Source: Amyloporia xantha
Lineage: Eukaryota; Basidiomycota; Agaricomycetes; Polyporales; Adustoporiaceae
Reading direction: 5' to 3'
Length of the DNA: 64,000 nucleotides
Assembly: GCA_036971615.1 (NCBI GenBank)
Contig: JAYKKR010000008.1
Span: 496,001 to 560,000 of the forward strand
Below are positions 29,102 through 39,243 of the stretch, piece after piece. Both the position numbers and the translations under genes were made by a program. Within the stretch, counting starts at the first letter, position 1; each line of letters starts with the position of its first letter. The notes beneath the pieces are model-generated. The model ran no database searches, was not told where the DNA came from, and saw only the letters and a list, made by a program, of their open reading frames with translations.

Positions 29102-31945
29102 CATCAGGAAAAACACTTTTTCTCTGAGGTAACCTAGGGTGCTCTGAGATATATGAGGTTTCCCAGAGTAGCTCAGGTTATCTCAGAGCATCTCAGGTAA
29201 GCCTGAGTTTCTCTGAGATATTTTAGATTTCTCAGAGCATCCTAGGCTAGCTTGTGTTTCTTTGTGAGACAGTAGTATATTTATAAAGCTATAATACATT
29301 ATTTCTGAACAGTATAATATGCAAATAGATTGTTTTCTCACTTGTTTGTATAATAAATTGCTGGCATCTCTGATATGCATTATTTGAGCTATATTTTCTA
29401 CTGGATATGAAATAGCTATAGTATCCTACTACTTACTATCATTCTATTCACTTTATAGGTTTTATTAGAATGATTTAAGTTAAATACATGCGAAGGCAAT
29501 CTGTGGTACTGGGTAAAATGGAGATATTGAAATAAGAAATGTACATTCATACAGAATAAGCACAAAGAGCTGCTGAATAGCAGGAATATAGTGATGAGAG
29601 AAAGAAGATACTGTGTTGCATGAAAAGAGCATACTTGTATCAGAAAGGAGCAAAAGTAGGGATATAATATGTGTACTCACCTCTGTGCAGCTACAGTCAT
29701 CTCCTCTCCTTCATTCATATTCACTCCATACATCCACAAAGTGTTCCTTTTACTGATGGTTAACAGTCAAAAGTCAGAGGTCAAAGGTCAAAGGTCAAAC
29801 AGAGTAAGACACATCTCAGAATTGAGAATCTGAACTCTGGCCAATAAAAGAGACTGCAACTAGATAAATGGGGAGGTGAAGGAGTGTTAGATAGTTGAAT
29901 AATGTGATATATCAGTGCAGTAATAGATAGAGAAGGACACACATGAGGAATGGGAGCATGAGGAGGAGGTCGTTCAACATGCAACCATAGAACGAAAACC
30001 ACTGGATGCAGACCCACCAATGTATATATCGTCGGAAAGCCTGCAATTAGGGCTTTCATTCTATCCAACAATCAAAGGAAACCGTCCATGGGTTCCTGAG
30101 ATATGGACAAGACGAGGTTTTTGATGAAAAAGGGCAACAGAGGAGGAAGGAGTGGACGGATTTGTATGAGCAAGGGCTCGTCTGGAAGGGCTTGACAATG
30201 CAAATAGAATGGTGTAAAAGCGAAGGGATAACTCACATTGGATCCCCAGATATCTCCCAATCAAAATCGCAAAAAAGCGCCCATTCCATCCAAGACCCTT
30301 CAATATCTCCCAGAACTGCTTCATACCTTCACAGAATAGGATGGGACAGCCCTGAGACTCTTCTCCAAGAGTGGAGAATAAGGAAGAGAGAAGGAGGACT
30401 CACATGAGTTACCAGATAGTGCAGAGCAGGGACAGAACAACCGTCTAAGCTCAGTCAAGTCCCAGTGAACTAGACAAACCCCAAAGCCACAGGTACTAAG
30501 ATAGAGTCCCTAGTCACAGTATTTTAGATCCAAGATAGTAGAGTTAATAGATATCAAGAAGTAGCAGCTAGGAGGAACAGCTGAGGAGAACTTGGAGGGC
30601 AAATGCGCCCAAGTCCCTGCTAACCCTAAACCTGGGTTCCCAAAGCAGGTGTCAGTCTGCCGCGTCAAACTCTGACCAAATTCAGCAGTCATGGTCGTTC
30701 CTTCTCTTCTTCCTCAACAACCACTCTGCTTCTCCTTCCTTGCCACTTCACATTTCTGCTTGGTTTCTGTTCACTCATTGATTGTTCTTCTCATCTCTGG
30801 GCTAGTATATCTGGTGACTTCTAATCTGTGGCTGTCTCTCTGGCTGGATTTGCCTCAGGTATGGTGATGTGCTGGCAGAGCATATGGGTCGTTAGAAATT
30901 GTGAACACAGGTAAGTACATATCTTCTTCCTATTCTTATTTGTATCTATGAATAACTGACACTATTTCTATCTCTAATCACAATCCAAATCACCAACATT
31001 GAAGGTTGGCTGTTGGCTGTCATCATGCGACAGCAAAGCAATGTAAGTTTGTCCATAATACCCTTTCAGGCTGACGTGTCCATTACATTTAATAGATATG
31101 ACATGCACTGTGCATGAATGCATGCTTTTGTAAGGCTTGTAATGAATGGTGAGTCGTTGTCTATAATTTCAAACATTGATGAGAATACATACTCCCAACA
31201 TGTAAGTCGTTCATTTGCTTCTCCATTTTTAGCTGCTCTAAATTATTGTATCTACAGACTTGTGCGACACAATCAACACTGATTCTGATTGTGATGATGT
31301 CAGGTAAGTTGTTCCCTTCTATCTCAATTCCTTTGTTGATCGCTTTGTCAATTCTTAGAGTATTATTGCCCATGCTATTTGGCTTCAGTTTACCGTGAAA
31401 ATACTACTTATGTAAGTACCTTGTCTTGCTCCTTCAACTAATTGGATTTTACCTGAATTTGTCTATTAGATTCTCTTATATTTTGGCCACACAACAAAAT
31501 ATCTTCATAGATCTTGTGTACGTCTTTTACCTTTGCATTTTATATTACTGTATACTGAATAATACCATTAGTTTGGTGATGTGGAGATTTCTGTCTTGAG
31601 CTATCTTATTGGACGTAATCATTATGGCTGCTAGTATTGGATTATCTTTAGCATGTATATTATTTGTGAATATACTGCTATGTTCTATTATAATACTGTA
31701 ACCTTGAGAGTGCTCTGATACAAACTATAATTAGGTGTGAGAGACGACAAAAGACTACATAGAGTCATCTAAGAGTACTCTCAGGCTACTCTCAGGTTAC
31801 TCTGAGTTACTCTGAGAAAAAATTCTCATGTCGACGTAGTTTGAGAGCACTCTGGCTACTCTGAGTACTTTGAATACTCTGAAGTCTCTAGGATGCTCTT
31901 GGATGCTCTTAAAGCAGCCTGGGACTAATATGGTTTTTCCTGATG
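29102..31945. mobile_element. 2.84 kb TIR element inserted in the RT gene
   Basis: The element has perfect 13 bp inverted ends (CATCAGGAAAAAC at 29,102-29,114 and its complement at 31,933-31,945). The flanks are TTGGCC and CCCCAG; a 2 bp CC duplication is the reading that restores the interrupted RT frame. Subterminal arrays of TCTGAG/CTCAGA words occupy about 29,118-29,270 and 31,740-31,890. No transposase is recognisable. The inner part is AT-rich, with a short GGTCAAA tandem run near 29,776-29,800. It is best seen as a non-autonomous DNA transposon; the superfamily is undecided. Confidence 0.75.
30905..31560 (+). other. Series of splice-donor motifs inside the TIR element
   Basis: Consensus donors occur at 30911, 31043, 31149, 31202, 31304, 31412 and 31518 (GTAAGT, GTGAGT or GTACGT), mostly about 105 bases apart, with pyrimidine-rich tracts and AG between several of them. 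This would fit a chain of micro-exons, either of a lost transposase gene or of captured host exons. The candidate exons are too short to translate with any confidence. Confidence 0.35.
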
Positions 31946-32690
31946 CCCCAGCGCGCACGTTGCTGGTTGTACAATCTGAGGGAGGACCTAGGAATGCGAA
32001 TGAAAACGTGGTCGTCAACCCATTTGGAAATCGGGCCAATGCCCTCGTACGGCATAATGTCTGCCCCCGCGTCAGCGACTTCACCATACACCCCACAGTT
32101 TCCTCTTCCGCCAAATGCGCTGCTCGTATCAACCCAATACTCGTTCTTTGATGACTGCCGCCGGCCACTGCGAGGGAGCCGTTGGGATAATGCGATATGC
32201 TTCTTCCACGTCGCGCACTGCCCCCTGCGACCCGGGTGGGATTTGCGATAAGAGGAGAGCAAACGTTGTGAACGTGCCCCAGGTACACAGATAATTAGAC
32301 GAGTCAATCGTAGAGTTGATAGATGTATGAGAGCCCTGAGGAGAGTGTGGAAAGGAAAAGTTTTGTATAAGACGGAAATGATTAGGCTTGTGAGGCTTCA
32401 GAATAACGGAAAGGGGGGAGGTTTGAAAAGGGCCCAGTAAAATTTCCAGCTCTGTCCGAGATGCAGGTCCCAGGTAACGGAGAACGCGTCGTTCATGGGC
32501 GAGAATGCGGTTGAACTCAGTGGCATGTTCTGCGAGAGAGGGGCTGTTGGCGGGTGTATGGGTGACCAAGATCGGACGGAAACCAATGTCGAACCCCTGC
32601 CTGATGGAGGACACGAGGTTGGGATATTGATTGTCCAGACCAGATCGCAATAGCGCTGCCTCCCATGCGGATGCATGGAGAGGCATGTTC
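31946..32690 (-). pseudogene. DIRS-order element: RT N-terminal half
   Basis: Conserved blocks read GPFQTSPLSVI, FRLIQNFSFPH, CTWGTF and RDVEEAYRI in one frame, then GGVYG-like NCGVYGEVADAGADIM and the catalytic KWVDDHVFIRI in the next frame. The switch near 32,150 is a one-base frameshift. The sequence then ends at the TIR-element insertion just after an RARW motif. The W-V-D-D catalytic box is typical of reverse transcriptases of this order. Confidence 0.85.
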
Positions 32691-32699
32691 GGACTACTT

Positions 32700-34571
32700 T
32701 TTCTGTGCCAAATTGCATCCGTGAGCGCCATGGTCTGCCTTCCCGCAGCCTGAGCACTCGTGCCGGTGATCGTGACTGTTTGCTGCACATCCCTTTTCGC
32801 GCTGCCAATCGGTGCAGATGGTGTTGCCCTTTGGGTTGACAATCCGTCCCCGACCGTCTCAGCGACACCGAGCGATGGGGCCGTTCCAGAATGTCGACGT
32901 GTTGCATCTCGCAACCGCGTGGTAGTGTCGCCCCAAACAGATGGCGCAGATGAGCTGGCCAAGCTGATCTGCGCCCCGCTGAAAAGACTGGTCTGCTTTT
33001 CGGCCACTGTCACGGTATCTGCCTTGTCTAGCCGGGCCACTGCCTTCCTCGCGGGAAAATCTACCTGAATTCAGATTCTTTCCCTTTCTGATGGGTGATA
33101 TAGAACGCCCCCTGCGAGGGGATGCAGATCGACGGTGGGAACTTCCTGGCGTGCGCCCAGAACGGTGTCCTCGATCAAAGCTGCGATTGGAGAGTCTAGC
33201 TACATCCAACTATAGACCGAGAGAGTAGTTCAAACACGATGATCGGGGCAAGGTTCACAGGAAAGTGAAGGAGAGGGAAGAGAAGAACCAAGCCCCCAGT
33301 ACACCAGATAGCCATGCAATGACAAAAACAAAAAGGCGAGTTGTAGTCAGGAAATGCAGCCAGACAAAATGCAATGTGGAACGCAGGGACGCATGGGACG
33401 CAAGGACGTGGAAAACGCAGAAGACGCGGTAACGCAGATAACGCAAAGTGCACGGGCGAGACAAACACATCGCGGGAGGGGTCGAAAATAATTGAAAACC
33501 CATGTGGGCGCAGCGAACGCGGATAAGATTGAAAGAAAAACGCGAGGGTTGAGACGCGAGGGTGAAACGCCAAACACCAACGCATGGAGGATCCAGACGC
33601 GAATGCATCCGCATGAGTTAGAAACGCAGCGCGGGCGCATGATGGGCAAACAACGCGAACACAAGTCCATTGCGAGGGAGAGACAACGAAAAGGATAAAG
33701 AGGGAGAAAACTGTCAGTGGGTGTTCTTAAACAAAGTAAAAGACAAAACAGCAACGCACCCGAATCATCTCTGCCTGGAGATTGTTATATACCTGGTCCA
33801 TCATTTGACTGAGGACCTTGCTGTCGATGATTTCAATGTTGAAACCATCTCCCGCTTTGAGGCTCTCGTGCCAGTCTAAACGCACGCGCGCTTGATACAG
33901 GATGAGGGCGGCGTTGCCGTTGTCGATCTGGCAATAGTCATGGGTCTCTAGACGGTAGAAGAAACCGGCGAGAGCCTCGAAATGCTTCTCGGGCCATTTG
34001 CAGCGCTTGATTTCTTTGAGAAACCCTGTTTTGGCCACCGGGAGTTGGTGCCAAGTAAGATTCGAGTCGAGAACGACGTGTTTCGATGGTCGGAAGGACG
34101 AAATGGGCTTGAAGGCCATCACATCCTCCAAGTGAGTGATGCCATACATTTCTTCTGCTATGGTGTGACCTGACAGGCCAGCGTCTTGGCATCCTTCGCG
34201 TGTAAAGTACCATAACTCCACATATTCGAAATTCTGTATCTTGTTTCGAGCGAATTGGGAGGGGCGAAAGCTAGAAACTGAACTTATGGTTCGATCCACA
34301 TCAAAATCACCTATCTTGGGCTTCTTTTTCTCCACCTCTTTCCTCTCAGCTTCAGCTTCCTTTTCTGCAGCATCACGCTCTGCCTGCTCCTGAGCGGCTC
34401 GATCGTGTTCTGTGGCTTCGGCAACCTCACGAAGTTGCTGTTGGCGCAAATCCCAAGTGGTCTTTCGGGCAGTGCGGTCAGCCTCCCAGGCTGTTGCTAA
34501 TTGTTGCGCGGCTTGCTCCAAAGGAATGCCGAGGTTCGCGGCAATTGCGGTACATGCAACGATGTACGCGT
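32700..34571 (-). pseudogene. DIRS-order element: gag-like gene, main part
   Basis: The N-terminal exon (33,760-34,571) has a charged coiled coil (AEKEAEAERKEVEKKK) and the FEYVELWYFTREGC block that marks gag-like proteins of these elements in mushrooms. An intron of about 560 bp probably runs from a GTGCGT donor at 33,759 to an acceptor near 33,200. The last exon has an Arg/Ser-rich part, CAICLGRHYHAVARC and, after an in-frame TGA near 32,858, the zinc-knuckle-like ECSGCGKADHGAHGC. The nonsense codon and the Gypsy-2 insertion near the N-terminus make it inactive. The family assignment rests on remembered motifs. Confidence 0.75.
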
Positions 34572-34965
34572 TGTAAGGCTTGGTGCTCCTCCCGCTGTGC
34601 GATAAGCACACCTGGAAGGAACAGATCAATGAGTCGAAGGGGAAGGGGAGTGAAGACGTTCGCAGCGTCTGGCACGGAGGATGAGCAAGAGAGAAAAGAA
34701 TTGATTGAGCTAGAGACTCGTAGGTATATGGGGGACGCTCTATGTGTGCTATCCCAGTCAAGTCGCAGTCGCAGTCCTAAGTACGCAGTAGATATCCCGA
34801 ATCGCAGTAAAATGGGTCAAGCCGCTTGCTCGCCCTCTCGTAGAAGTAAAACGCAGTGTAGCTCCGCTGAGCAAGAAAACCCGGTCGCGTGAAAGTCAAA
34901 GTCCCAGTCGCAGCTCGTACCAGATGGTAGATGCCCCTTCCGCCTCGTCCCCCTTCCTCATATAT

Positions 34966-34976
34966 ACCTCGTCCCG
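34966..34976 (+). promoter_or_regulatory. TATA box of the LTR-borne plus-strand gene
   Basis: CATATATACC lies about 130 bases upstream of the ATG at 35,103 with a pyrimidine-rich leader between. The same motif is present in the other LTR near 45,831. It would drive transcription antisense to the element. Confidence 0.45.
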
Positions 34977-35102
34977 CGTCCGCTGCCACGTCACTCTCCC
35001 TCCCGCTTCCTCCCGCTACCTCCCGCTGCCTCCCCTCCGACTCTTCCCCTGACTTACTTATCCTCCTTCCGCGCGCTCTTCCCTCCCTTCGCCTCATTTG
35101 CC

Positions 35103-35903
35103 ATGTCTGAGCCTGCCGAACCCACCGACCCCATCGGCTCCCTCCACGTCCGCCGCTACCTCCTCCTCGTAGACGTGCTTCGCGCTGAATGTGTTGTTGA
35201 GCCTTCATTCCGCCCTTCCGATCCGGCTGCTTGGCTTGCCTGGGCGCACGGAGTGCGCTGGCTGCTGGTTTGTCCGCCTTCTCTTTTACTTCTCTTCCCT
35301 TCCCCTCACGTCCCGTCCCGCAGCGCCTTGCCTATGAGGCTCGAGCCCAAGCCATAGCCGCGGGGAACCTCACGCTCCCTCCGCTCACTGCCTTCGTCAC
35401 CCTCCGCGAGCTCGTCCACTACATCGACTCGATCTTCCGCTCCTCCCTGAGCCATCGCGGTGCAGTCCCTTATCCTGGGATCGCCTGGAGCCCCGACGAG
35501 GTCCGCTCTAATGCGCAGCGGGACGAAGCTGGCACTCCGCCTCCCCTCCCGTTGTACACGGAAGAGGCCTTCTGGACCCCTCCCCGCGTCACCGAGGAAC
35601 GTACCGATGAGGCTTTGGAACGGCTCGAACTTATCGCCCGCCAGTTCTCGGACACTTTGGACCGTATGCGTCCCTATCCGCGGGCGTTCGAAGACTTAGA
35701 GCACTCGATCCGTGTTGCCGCCCATGCTCTGGGAGGGAGGGGAGGGACGTCGGGAGGGAGGTCCCTCGCGGGCCCGTACCCCTGCGGAGGAGGATTTCCG
35801 TTACCACCGGGAGACTATTTATCGTCCCCCGCGCCACCGCTCGTTCTCTGACGTCGGCGGGGAAGGGCCCGACGCTCCCATCGACTTGTCGACCGTAGAT
35901 TAG
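35103..35903 (+). CDS. Antisense gene C inside the Gypsy-2 3' LTR
   Basis: The ATG follows a CT-rich leader. Exon 1 (35,103-35,267) encodes an N-terminus ending in PSDPAAWLAWAHGV. A 56 bp intron (35,268-35,323, GTTTGT...CAG, phase 0) is followed by an exon with LAYEARAQAIAAG and a helical ELIARQFSDTLDRM region. The tail differs between the two LTR copies because of single-base length changes in G and C runs; here the frame that ends IDLSTVD at 35,903 needs two such corrections. The protein resembles gene B (38,444) in both the PSDP-x-A-x2-AW-x-H-x-V motif and the intron position. Function unknown. Confidence 0.6.
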
Positions 35904-36047
35904 CGTTCCGTCCTGTAGTCGTTCCGTTCGAATGCCATGCTTGCTTCCGTCAAGCTCCCTTGTCCCGCGTGATCACCTCTCCTTCGTTCCGCTGTCTCGT
36001 CCTGCCCTACCGTCCGTTCATAGGGTAGCGCATACCCATTCCTTACA

Positions 36048-36060
36048 CCCCCTACCCACT
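36048..36060 (-). other. Gypsy-2 3' polypurine tract
   Basis: On the minus strand GTGGGTAGGGGG precedes the 3' LTR. Just upstream lie CCGAGGACGGTC and AATTT in the same arrangement as in Gypsy-1. Confidence 0.7.
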
Positions 36061-36360
36061 TAAATTCCGACCGTCCTCGGTCGGTCCGCCGTCCTAATCC
36101 CCGAGCAAATCCCGGGCCTTCAGGTCGTCCGATCATCGCAGATACACGCGATCGGGCCGCGATCGCGTTAAGATCGATAGCGCTGGGGCACGCGCCCACC
36201 TCGAGGCGCTCCTGCCGCGCATCCCGCTGCTCCCACAGAGGCTGCCAAACGAGGGAAACGGCACCCGCTTCTTCATCCCTAACGTCCTCTCTTCCCCTCC
36301 GACCTCGCCCTTTACCCCCCACTCTCCCTTCCCGACCTCGACCCGCTCCCTCCACAACCA

Positions 36361-38108
36361 TGTCCGTCGACCTCACCAACCCCGCCGCTGCTGTCGCTCC
36401 CTCCCTATCATCGAACAGCGCCTCGACACGCTACGCGGCGCGGGAACCAGAGCTCGGCGACGACCCTCGCCGCGGGACCTACAGGAGTGGCTACGGTGGG
36501 TGAACTCCTTGGGCCAGGCCTGGGTAAGTGGCTCGGTCGCAATTCCCGTCGCGCCGTCGCTCCCTAACCTTGACGTTCCTGCTAGGTGGCGCTGGCGGCG
36601 GCCCACGCAGTGGCCAGCCACGAAACCACGCCGCGCAGTGCCCCGGCCCTGGAGCTGCAAACCTGGCTCGCAGCCACGCGCGGCCGACTCATGGCCTACC
36701 GTGACGAATTCCCCGTCGCGGATCAGTACTACGACTCCCTCCTGCAGCGCCTTTCTCCCGCCCACAGCGCCACCTTCCTCGCCGGCACTCAAAACTTCAC
36801 CTGGAATCGCCACTCGCGCACCCTCCATAACCTATGGCCCCCAGCCCCATTCCCTCCCACCGATGCCGATACGTCCGCCTCGGGGTCCCGCTACACCTCC
36901 CCGTCAGAAACGGATGAAGTAAGTCGCAACGCCTCTTCAGGCGGAAGCGTGCCGCTAACGCCGTCGACCGTGGAGTTGGACGATGACGAAGGTGAAGAAG
37001 AAGTAGAACCCTCGTCCGACCTCGCCCCGCCGTCCCCGCCGCCCCCGCGCACCGTGGGTGGGAAGAAGCGGCAGACGAAAGGTAGAACGGCCGCCCCGAA
37101 ACCTCCCAAAGCCCCCCGCCTTTCGATCAAGGTTCCGCCTCGTCCCGCCACCGCCACCAAGAAAAACCTCGCTGATCGCCCGAACCGCGATCGGCGGGGT
37201 CCCATCGTGTACCTCAACCACCCCCCGTGCGCATACTGCGCCCGAAAGGGCTATCGCTGCGCAGGAGATGGCACCCGCCGCCATGTTTGCGAGTCGTGCA
37301 TGATCGCGCGGGCGAAGTGCACCATCCGAGACGATCCCCCCGCTAATCGTAAGTCCCGCCTCCGCTCTTCCGTCCGCAGGCACACTTCATCGCGCATCCG
37401 CAGAGCAAATCGAGTTCGTCAGCCCGCAGTCTGACGAGGACGACGACGAGCCACCTTACCCTCCCGAATTCCCGCTCACCACCCGGGCCCGTCCTGTCGT
37501 CCTCATCCCACCCCGTCCGCGCGCCACTACCATCCGTCCGCCCATCGCGTCTCCTGCCGCTGCGCCCGCGACGCCCTCACCACGGCCATCCGCACCCCCG
37601 CGGCCCACTGAGGAACCCCTGTTCCTACCCATGACGCCCGAGCAGCCGGATTCCTTTCCGTGGCAACCCTCCAGCCTCCTACCGGCCTTCTCCCCCCTTC
37701 CGCTCCGTTCTTCCCCCGCCCTCATTCGTCGCCCCCGCAACCTCGACCTTTTGGACGTCGCCGCGGAACCCCGTGCGAGCCGCAGACCGAACTCGAGGAG
37801 TGGCTCGTCGCGCGACTAGCGGCGACCACAGAGTTCCTTTTCAGATGGCGGATCGAGCCTGGGACCTGGGGTATGCAGAGCAGTTTGGCATCCCCGACTA
37901 CCCCTCCCGCTCCGAAAGTCCTGCCCCCGATTTTGTCGAAGGGTCCTCGAGCGGCCCCGCTCCCCATCCGGCTCCTGACAGCGACGATGCCGTGGCTGAG
38001 CTCCTGGCTGCTGAGCTCGACTCCCCAACACTCCCGCCGCTGTCGCCCACCGACGAGGACATGGTAGACCTCACCGGGGCGTCCAAAGGGAAAGGGCGCG
38101 AGACGTAG
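36361..38108 (+). CDS. Antisense gene A of Gypsy-2; Zn2Cys6-cluster protein
   Basis: The ATG at 36,361 starts an exon that, after a probable one-base error in a C run near 36,400, reads DLQEWLRWVNSLGQAW up to a GTAAGT donor at 36,525. The intron is 61 bp (36,525-36,585). Exon 2 carries an acidic segment (DDDEGEEEVEP), a basic Lys/Arg/Pro stretch and a cluster C-x2-C-x6-C-x9-C-x2-C-x6-C (CAYCARKGYRC ... CESCMIARAKC), exactly the Zn2Cys6 spacing of fungal DNA-binding proteins. A 55 bp intron probably follows (37,349-37,403). The C-terminal part is Pro-rich and ends in an acidic tail at 38,108, with one or two further frame changes near 37,750-37,850. It probably binds DNA; target and role are unknown. 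Confidence 0.65.
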
Positions 38109-38443
38109 CGCGGGCCCCTCCCTCCTTGATTCGCGAAGTGTACGAAATGTAGCATTATCTCGTAGTCGTAGTACCCGTCAGTCTGTCATCTGTACCGCTT
38201 GTCTTGTATGTACGCGCCGCCGCCCGCCGTTGATCGGCTAAAATCAATACATGTCAGTTACTCGTCCCACAGTCCCCGTCCGCCCCGTGTGCCCCTGCCG
38301 CGTGTCTCCTCGCGTTCTGCGTAGAAGCCGCCTCGCGGCCAGCGCGTGTTGCGCCCCTGCGCCCCTAGGTATAACTACCGCCACCCGTCCCCGATTTCCC
38401 TGAGTTTCTTCCACCTCGCCTCCCTGCCTTCCTGCCCAGCCTC

Positions 38444-39243
38444 ATGAGCGCGACGCCCCCGGTGTTTTCCCCTGAGGAGGCCCGCGAAAGGTACCTGCAA
38501 GTCCTCTGTGACACCCCCATCCCCTCCGATCCACCCGCGCGCATCGCGTGGGTCCATGCCGTAGACACCGCCGAGGTACGTGCTCCCCTTCCGCCCACAC
38601 CATTCCTTGTCCCTGAACTCCCGTCTAGGCCATCCTTCATTCCACGCTCCCGGAGGACTATGATCCTTCGTCCCCGTCGGAGCCTGCCCCCGGGATCGAT
38701 GTCCTTGCCCGCCGCGCTGTGGTGGACTCCTTCCGCCTGCGCTACCTCCCGCATCCGCCGCTGGTCCCCGTCCGCCTAACCGCATTAGAACTCCAAAACG
38801 TCCAACTCCAAGCCCGCATCGACCAACTCGAGCCCGCTCTCGCTCAGATCCTTCAAGTGCAAATGGACCCGCTGCGCTCTGACGTCATTGCCCGCGCCCT
38901 CGAGATCCTCGCAGAAGTAGATCACCGTTTGTCTCTCCAAGACACGGCCCTTTCTTCCGCGCTGGGTACGTCCATGTCCCTTCTTCGTGCCGAGGTCCAC
39001 GCGCGTGCCCGTGATTCCTCGTCCGCCTTGCGTATCCTCCAAGACCAGGTCGCCCACGGATTCGATCGAGCCGCCTTTTCCCTCTCTACCCACAACACCG
39101 TCATCCAGTCCCTTCTTCGCCGCGTCCTCGCCCTGGAAGCCCGCCTCCCTTCCCCCGACCCTCCTCCCGTACCTTACTCTTCCCCCCCGTCATCGGATCC
39201 TTCCTCCCCGCTCAATCCCTCCCCTCCCGTTTCCTCCCCATAA
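38444..39243 (+). CDS. Antisense gene B of Gypsy-2; coiled-coil protein
   Basis: Two exons, 38,444-38,575 and 38,629-39,243, are joined by a 53 bp intron (GTACGT...TAG, phase 0) into an unbroken frame of 248 codons. Exon 1 ends with IPSDPPARIAWVHAV, matching gene C at sequence and splice position. Exon 2 forms long amphipathic helices (LELQNVQLQARIDQLEP onward) and ends in a Pro/Ser-rich tail. A TATA-like GGTATAAC lies about 75 bases upstream. Its end overlaps the end of pol by about 70 bases, tail to tail. No known family; not broken by frameshifts. Confidence 0.7.

Larger units (their letters stand above)
34572..36047 (-). repeat. Gypsy-2 3' LTR
   Basis: This 1476 bp copy begins TGTAAGGCTT and ends CCATTCCTTACA. 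It contains a complete plus-strand promoter and gene (see 35,103). Compared with the other LTR it has extra bases in C and G runs (for example near 34,950, 35,745 and 35,826). Confidence 0.95.

Noticed and set aside
32398..32907. Minus-strand frame of 169 codons
   Set aside because: It is a shadow of the gag end and RT start; the zinc-knuckle and RT motifs read in the other two frames.
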